Positions 60,933-64,000 of a stretch of 64,000 nucleotides of DNA are shown piece after piece (the first letter of the stretch is position 1; every line of letters begins with the position of its first letter). Both the position numbers and the translations under genes were made by a program. Origin of the DNA: Anaerococcus vaginalis (GTDB lineage: Bacteria; Bacillota; Clostridia; Tissierellales; Peptoniphilaceae); contig JAGZMY010000005.1 in the NCBI GenBank assembly GCA_018363915.1, forward strand, positions 70,461-134,460. The letters run 5' to 3'. The notes beneath the pieces were generated by a model, which saw only the letters and a program-made list of their open reading frames with translations, did no database searches and was not told the DNA's origin.

Positions 60933-61879
60933 AATACTATCAATAAAGTAATCAAAGATAAAATTACTGATACTATTGTAAAACCAGTAACTATTTTTGG
61001 TTCTTTGTATCCTTTCAATTCATAATGATGGTGGATTGGAGTCATCAAAAATATTCTCTTTTTATTTCTAAATTTGTATGAGGCAACTTGAATTATTACA
61101 CTTAAAGCCTCAGCCACATAAACTCCACCAAGTATAATTAAAAATAAAGTCATTCCCATATTTATGGCAAGTCCAACTACAGCTCCACCGATAGCCATAG
61201 AACCTGTATCCCCCATAAATACACTTGCTGGATTTGAATTATAAAATAAAAATCCTAAAACAGAACCAAGCATTATACTTGCAAACAATTCATCTTCTAT
61301 ATTTTGACTTAAAATTATAAATGTTAAAAATACTGGAATAGAAACTTGAGTAGATAAACCATCTAGTCCATCAGTTAAATTTACAGCATTTGAAGTTCCA
61401 ATCATAATAAACATCATTATAGGAATTCCCAAAATTGAAACATTTAATCTAATATCTGTAAAAGGAATCCACAATTTTGTTATTGTATCATTTTGGAAAA
61501 TAAAACATAAAATTGCAATTAAAAATGATAAAGCAACTTGAAGAATTATTTTTTGCTTAGCAGTTAATCCTAATGATCTTTTTAAAATTAATTTTCTAAA
61601 ATCATCAATAAAACCTATAGCTCCAAATCCAAAAGTTGCTAACAATAATATAAAAGTTTTCATAGAAAAAGGAACAAATATCAATGTCAAAACAAGTGCT
61701 GATATTAAAAATATAATACCACCCATAGTTGGCGTACCTGCTTTTCCATAATGACTTTTTGGTCCTTCTTGTCTAATATTTTGTCCAATATGACTTGATC
61801 TTAAAATTGGAATTATAATTTTTCCCAAAATCAAAGTTAATATTAAACTAATTAAAATAATTAAAATCGTATTTTTCAT
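60929..61879 (-). CDS. mraY: Phospho-N-acetylmuramoyl-pentapeptide-transferase
   Basis: A 316-residue polytopic enzyme with ten transmembrane helices. Conserved blocks include GPKSHYGKAGTPTMGG (near 40-55), GFIDDFRK (near 88-95), NAVNLTDGLDGL (near 164-175) with the catalytic aspartates, GDTGSMAIGG (near 225) and the MTPIHHHYELKG loop (near 281-292). It makes lipid I from UDP-MurNAc-pentapeptide and undecaprenyl phosphate. Follows ftsL directly here, without ftsI, murE or murF in between. Confidence 0.97.
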   Translation of the reverse strand: MKNTILIILISLILTLILGKIIIPILRSSHIGQNIRQEGPKSHYGKAGTPTMGGIIFLISALVLTLIFVPFSMKTFILLLATFGFGAIGFIDDFRKLILKRSLGLTAKQKIILQVALSFLIAILCFIFQNDTITKLWIPFTDIRLNVSILGIPIMMFIMIGTSNAVNLTDGLDGLSTQVSIPVFLTFIILSQNIEDELFASIMLGSVLGFLFYNSNPASVFMGDTGSMAIGGAVVGLAINMGMTLFLIILGGVYVAEALSVIIQVASYKFRNKKRIFLMTPIHHHYELKGYKEPKIVTGFTIVSVILSLITLLIVL

Positions 61880-61884
61880 CTTTC

Positions 61885-62283
61885 CTACCTATCAATATTA
61901 AGATATACAACATTACCTTCATTTTCATAAATCATGCCAAGATTTTCCATCGCATATCTTTGAATTTCTTTCAAACTAACTGAATCTTCAAGATCACTAT
62001 TTAATCTATCCCTTGTTAATTGATAAGATGTATATTGACTTTGTAATTTATTATACTCTTTTATTCTATTATTCAATTTAATATAATTATGTAATGAAAT
62101 AAAACCCATAAAAATAAAAGATAAAAATAATAAAGCTAATATATTTCTCTTAAACTTCCTATCTTTTTTTTGGAGTTTATTATATCTAAACTTAATATCA
62201 TAAGAAGTTTGATCGTGAAAACTTAGCTTTAATTTTTTATTTAAATTTTTATTTATTTTTCTTTTTTTCAAAGCACTTGACAT
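61885..62283 (-). CDS. ftsL: FtsL-like divisome protein
   Basis: A 132-residue bitopic protein: basic cytoplasmic part (1-46), a transmembrane helix (about 48-66) and an extracellular coiled coil (about 68-110, NRIKEYNKLQSQYTSYQL), ending with AMENLGM, the usual FtsL tail. Sequence conservation in this family is weak, so the call rests on layout and on position between rsmH and mraY. The frame opens 33 bases earlier inside rsmH; GAGAGGA five to six bases before this ATG supports the later start. Confidence 0.85.
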   Translation of the reverse strand: MSSALKKRKINKNLNKKLKLSFHDQTSYDIKFRYNKLQKKDRKFKRNILALLFLSFIFMGFISLHNYIKLNNRIKEYNKLQSQYTSYQLTRDRLNSDLEDSVSLKEIQRYAMENLGMIYENEGNVVYLNIDR

Positions 62284-62284
62284 A

Positions 62285-63205
62285 TCAAATCCTCTCACAA
62301 ACTCTAAGCTTAGCACTATGAGACCTATTATTATTTTTCAATTCATCTTTGCTTGGCAAAATAGGTTTTTTGCTAATTAATTTAACCTTTTTTTCATGAT
62401 TGCAAACACAAACAGGAAAATCAGGTGGACAAATACATTTTTTACTCATCTCTTTAAATTTATTTTTAACGATCCTGTCTTCCAAAGAATGAAAAGTTAT
62501 TACACATAATCTTCCATTTTTGTTTAGACGATCAACTATTTTTTCTAAAGTATTTTCCAAAACTTCAAGCTCTCTATTAACTTCAATTCTTAAAGCTTGG
62601 AATACTCTTTTTTCAGGATGAGCTTCGCTAGTATTTACAGATTTCATAACAATATTTCGGAGTTGTAAAGTTGTATTAATTTCGTGCATTTTTCTGTAAT
62701 CTACTATTGCTTTAGCAATTGTTTTGGAATATCTTTCCTCTCCATATTCAGAAAAAATTTTCCAAAGCTCATCCAAAGAGTAATCATTGACAATTTGTTT
62801 TGCTGTTAACTCATTATCTTTGTTCATCCTCATATCCAATGGACCGTCTTTCATATAAGAAAAACCTCGATCTTCATTGTCAATTTGGTAAGAACTTACG
62901 CCAATATCCATCAAAGCGCCATCTATCCTATTAAAACCAGCTTCATCAAGAACATTTTCAATATTTTCAAAATTCTCATTAAAATATAAGACATTAGAAA
63001 AATCTTTCAAATTTTCTCTAGCTGCTTTGATAGCATCCTTATCTTGATCTAAGCCAATCAAAAGACCATTTGGTGATAATTTTTTTAAAATTTCTTTAGA
63101 ATGGCCTCCCTTACCCAAAGTTAGGTCAGCATATATTCCATCTTCTTTTATATTTAAGTTTTCAATAGTTTCATTTAACAAAACTGATTTATGAGAAAAT
63201 TCCAT
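62285..63205 (-). CDS. rsmH: 16S rRNA (cytosine-1402-N4)-methyltransferase
   Basis: A 306-residue methyltransferase (formerly MraW). HKSVLLNETIENL at the start, DLTLGKGGHSKEIL (near 28-41) for SAM binding, DIGVSSYQIDNEDRGFS and the C-terminal ITFHSLEDRIVKNKF (near 234-248) match the family. It methylates C1402 of 16S rRNA in the decoding centre. Second gene of the dcw operon, two bases after the mraZ stop. Confidence 0.97.
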   Translation of the reverse strand: MEFSHKSVLLNETIENLNIKEDGIYADLTLGKGGHSKEILKKLSPNGLLIGLDQDKDAIKAARENLKDFSNVLYFNENFENIENVLDEAGFNRIDGALMDIGVSSYQIDNEDRGFSYMKDGPLDMRMNKDNELTAKQIVNDYSLDELWKIFSEYGEERYSKTIAKAIVDYRKMHEINTTLQLRNIVMKSVNTSEAHPEKRVFQALRIEVNRELEVLENTLEKIVDRLNKNGRLCVITFHSLEDRIVKNKFKEMSKKCICPPDFPVCVCNHEKKVKLISKKPILPSKDELKNNNRSHSAKLRVCERI

Positions 63206-63206
63206 A

Positions 63207-63620
63207 TTACTGATCCATAATTTCTGATAAGTTCACTTCAACATCACCAATATAATCATTCCAATTATTCAAATCCCATATTTCTATGTTTGAATTATTT
63301 CCGATTATAATAGCCTCTTTGCCTAAATTAGCATAGTCGCGTAATTGCTTATTTAATAAAACTCGCCCTTGTTTATCCAAATAAGCCTTGATAGTGGAAG
63401 AAAAAAACAATCTTTTTATCGCCCTGTTGTTTTTGTTTTGGTAGGATAATTCTTCGTACTTTTTGGCACGTTTTTCAAATTCCTCAATAGTATACAAAAC
63501 TAATGAGCGTTCTGGGCCCTTGGTTACATAAAATTCATTACCAAGATCATCTCTAAATTCACTTGGCATCATTATTCTATTTTTAGAATCTAATTTGTGA
63601 ATGAATTCTCCTAAAAACAT
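63207..63620 (-). CDS. mraZ: Transcriptional regulator MraZ
   Basis: A 137-residue AbrB-fold protein with two repeats, each holding the DxxGR-type core (LDSKNRIMMPSEF near 9-21; LDKQGRVLLNKQL near 87-99). It forms ring-shaped oligomers and represses its own dcw operon by binding repeats just upstream. The frame opens 27 bases earlier (MEISGRRWV...), but AAGG six bases before this ATG and the family start MFLGEF place it here. First gene of the operon. Confidence 0.95.
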   Translation of the reverse strand: MFLGEFIHKLDSKNRIMMPSEFRDDLGNEFYVTKGPERSLVLYTIEEFEKRAKKYEELSYQNKNNRAIKRLFFSSTIKAYLDKQGRVLLNKQLRDYANLGKEAIIIGNNSNIEIWDLNNWNDYIGDVEVNLSEIMDQ

Positions 63621-63656
63621 GACCCACCTTCTACCACTTATTTCCACTTCACATAT

Positions 63657-63685
63657 ATTTTATACCAAAATCTGTAAATTGTAAA
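63657..63685 (-). promoter_or_regulatory. Promoter of the mraZ dcw operon
   Basis: Minus strand: -35 TTTACA (63680-63685), 17-bp spacer, -10 TAAAAT (63657-63662). GTGG occurs in the leader at two nearby spots (63633-63647), compatible with the GTGG-type repeats MraZ binds in other bacteria. Confidence 0.55.
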
Positions 63686-63779
63686 GGATTAAAAAATTTA
63701 TTTTTTTAAAATTTTTTTGAAATTTTCAATTTTTTTATATTTTTTAAAAAAAGTGGTTTGAATTCCCAAAATAAAATTT
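63686..63779. other. AT-rich gap upstream of the mraZ promoter
   Basis: No gene, RNA or repeat is apparent in this A/T-tract sequence. It links the dcw promoter to a leftward terminator and the second repeat-element copy. Confidence 0.6.
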
Positions 63780-63808
63780 AAAAATAAAAAAACAGCCAAA
63801 GCTGTTTA
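63780..63808 (-). terminator. Leftward terminator of a gene beyond the window
   Basis: Stem AAACAGC (63790-63796)/GCTGTTT (63801-63807) with a CAAA loop, then T7ATTTTT on the minus strand. It must serve a leftward transcript coming from beyond 64000 through the repeat element. Confidence 0.7.
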
Positions 63809-63822
63809 ATAGTATCGACAAA

Positions 63823-63996
63823 GTATACAAACCCTCATGTTAAGAATATCATACGGAAAAATTGATTTGATTTCAAATTGAAAAATTCGTCAAAATCGTA
63901 TTGTTTGAGCGTTAGCGAGTTTGCGATTTTAGAATTTTGAAATTTAGAAATCAACAATTTTTGGAGTCAGATATTCGTGCTTGAGGGTTTGTCTAC
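63823..63996. mobile_element. Inverted-repeat element (MITE-like), copy 2
   Basis: About 90% identical by eye to 39125-39300, in the same orientation, with the same fold: outer arms CAAACCCTCA/TGAGGGTTTG, inner arms ending ATCGTA/TGCGAT, and the identical loop core GAGCGTTAGCGAG. No direct repeat can be checked on the right because the window ends four bases later. It carries no open reading frame of note and lies between the leftward terminator and unseen sequence. Confidence 0.72.
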
Positions 63997-64000
63997 GCTA

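Overview
The window is about 64 kb of AT-rich chromosome (roughly 30% G+C or lower by eye) from a low-GC Gram-positive anaerobe. Markers for this are the CIRCE/HrcA heat-shock locus, a Clostridia-type SCIFF peptide with its radical SAM maturase, an LtaS-like lipoteichoic acid enzyme, ComEC/ComFC and RecD2. Gene content, AT-richness and protein style suggest a Tissierellia/Peptoniphilaceae relative such as Anaerococcus, Peptoniphilus or Finegoldia; the genus is not settled. Nearly all genes read leftward (minus strand). There is no phage, no transposase, no CRISPR array and no rRNA.

Layout. 1-8.4 kb: the 3' end of an ABC exporter gene, a divergent DAACS symporter, an NhaC-type Na+/H+ antiporter, and a marR operon encoding a heterodimeric ABC exporter. 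8.5-15.4 kb: small single genes and envelope genes (thioesterase, a HExxH membrane protein, a prolyl-tRNA editing protein, apt, an LCP ligase, an LtaS-like enzyme). 15.6-18.6 kb: the only long rightward block, a PLP decarboxylase followed by scfA-scfB. 18.6-29.5 kb: a leftward housekeeping run comFC<recD2<murA<upp<tsaC/ywlC<CDF<prfA<prmC<rpmE<TVP38<rho. 29.5-36.4 kb: fba, a cysteine-free thioredoxin-like protein, proS, a PTS IIA protein, tex and an unknown membrane protein. 36.5 kb: a lone rightward tRNA-Thr(CGU). 36.7-50.1 kb: the conserved Firmicutes block mtaB<dnaJ<dnaK<grpE<hrcA<hemW<lepA<lepB, then rpsT (rightward) and holA<comEC. 50.2 kb: a degenerate AlaX-like protein. 51-63.6 kb: leuS<asnS<rarA<nrdR<ftsZ<divIB<murG<murD<mraY<ftsL<rsmH<mraZ, a shortened division and cell-wall (dcw) cluster.

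How the genes work together. The window covers cell-wall precursor synthesis (murA, mraY, murD, murG), division (ftsZ, ftsL, divIB), translation (three aminoacyl-tRNA synthetases, prfA/prmC, lepA, rpsT, rpmE, t6A synthesis and its MtaB modification), chaperones under HrcA control, DNA uptake and repair (comEC, comFC, recD2, rarA, holA) and ion/drug export.

Most interesting signals. (1) A roughly 175-bp imperfect inverted-repeat element occurs twice (between dnaK and dnaJ, and at the right window edge). The dnaK-dnaJ copy is bracketed by an exact 16-bp direct repeat, and differences between the copies mostly preserve pairing. (2) scfA has its own near-consensus promoter and a terminator between it and its maturase gene. 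(3) Two proteins keep a known fold but have lost their active-site ligands: an AlaX-like protein without any zinc ligands and a thioredoxin-like protein with SSSS in place of CGPC. (4) The dcw cluster lacks ftsI, murE, murF, ftsW, murC and ftsA.
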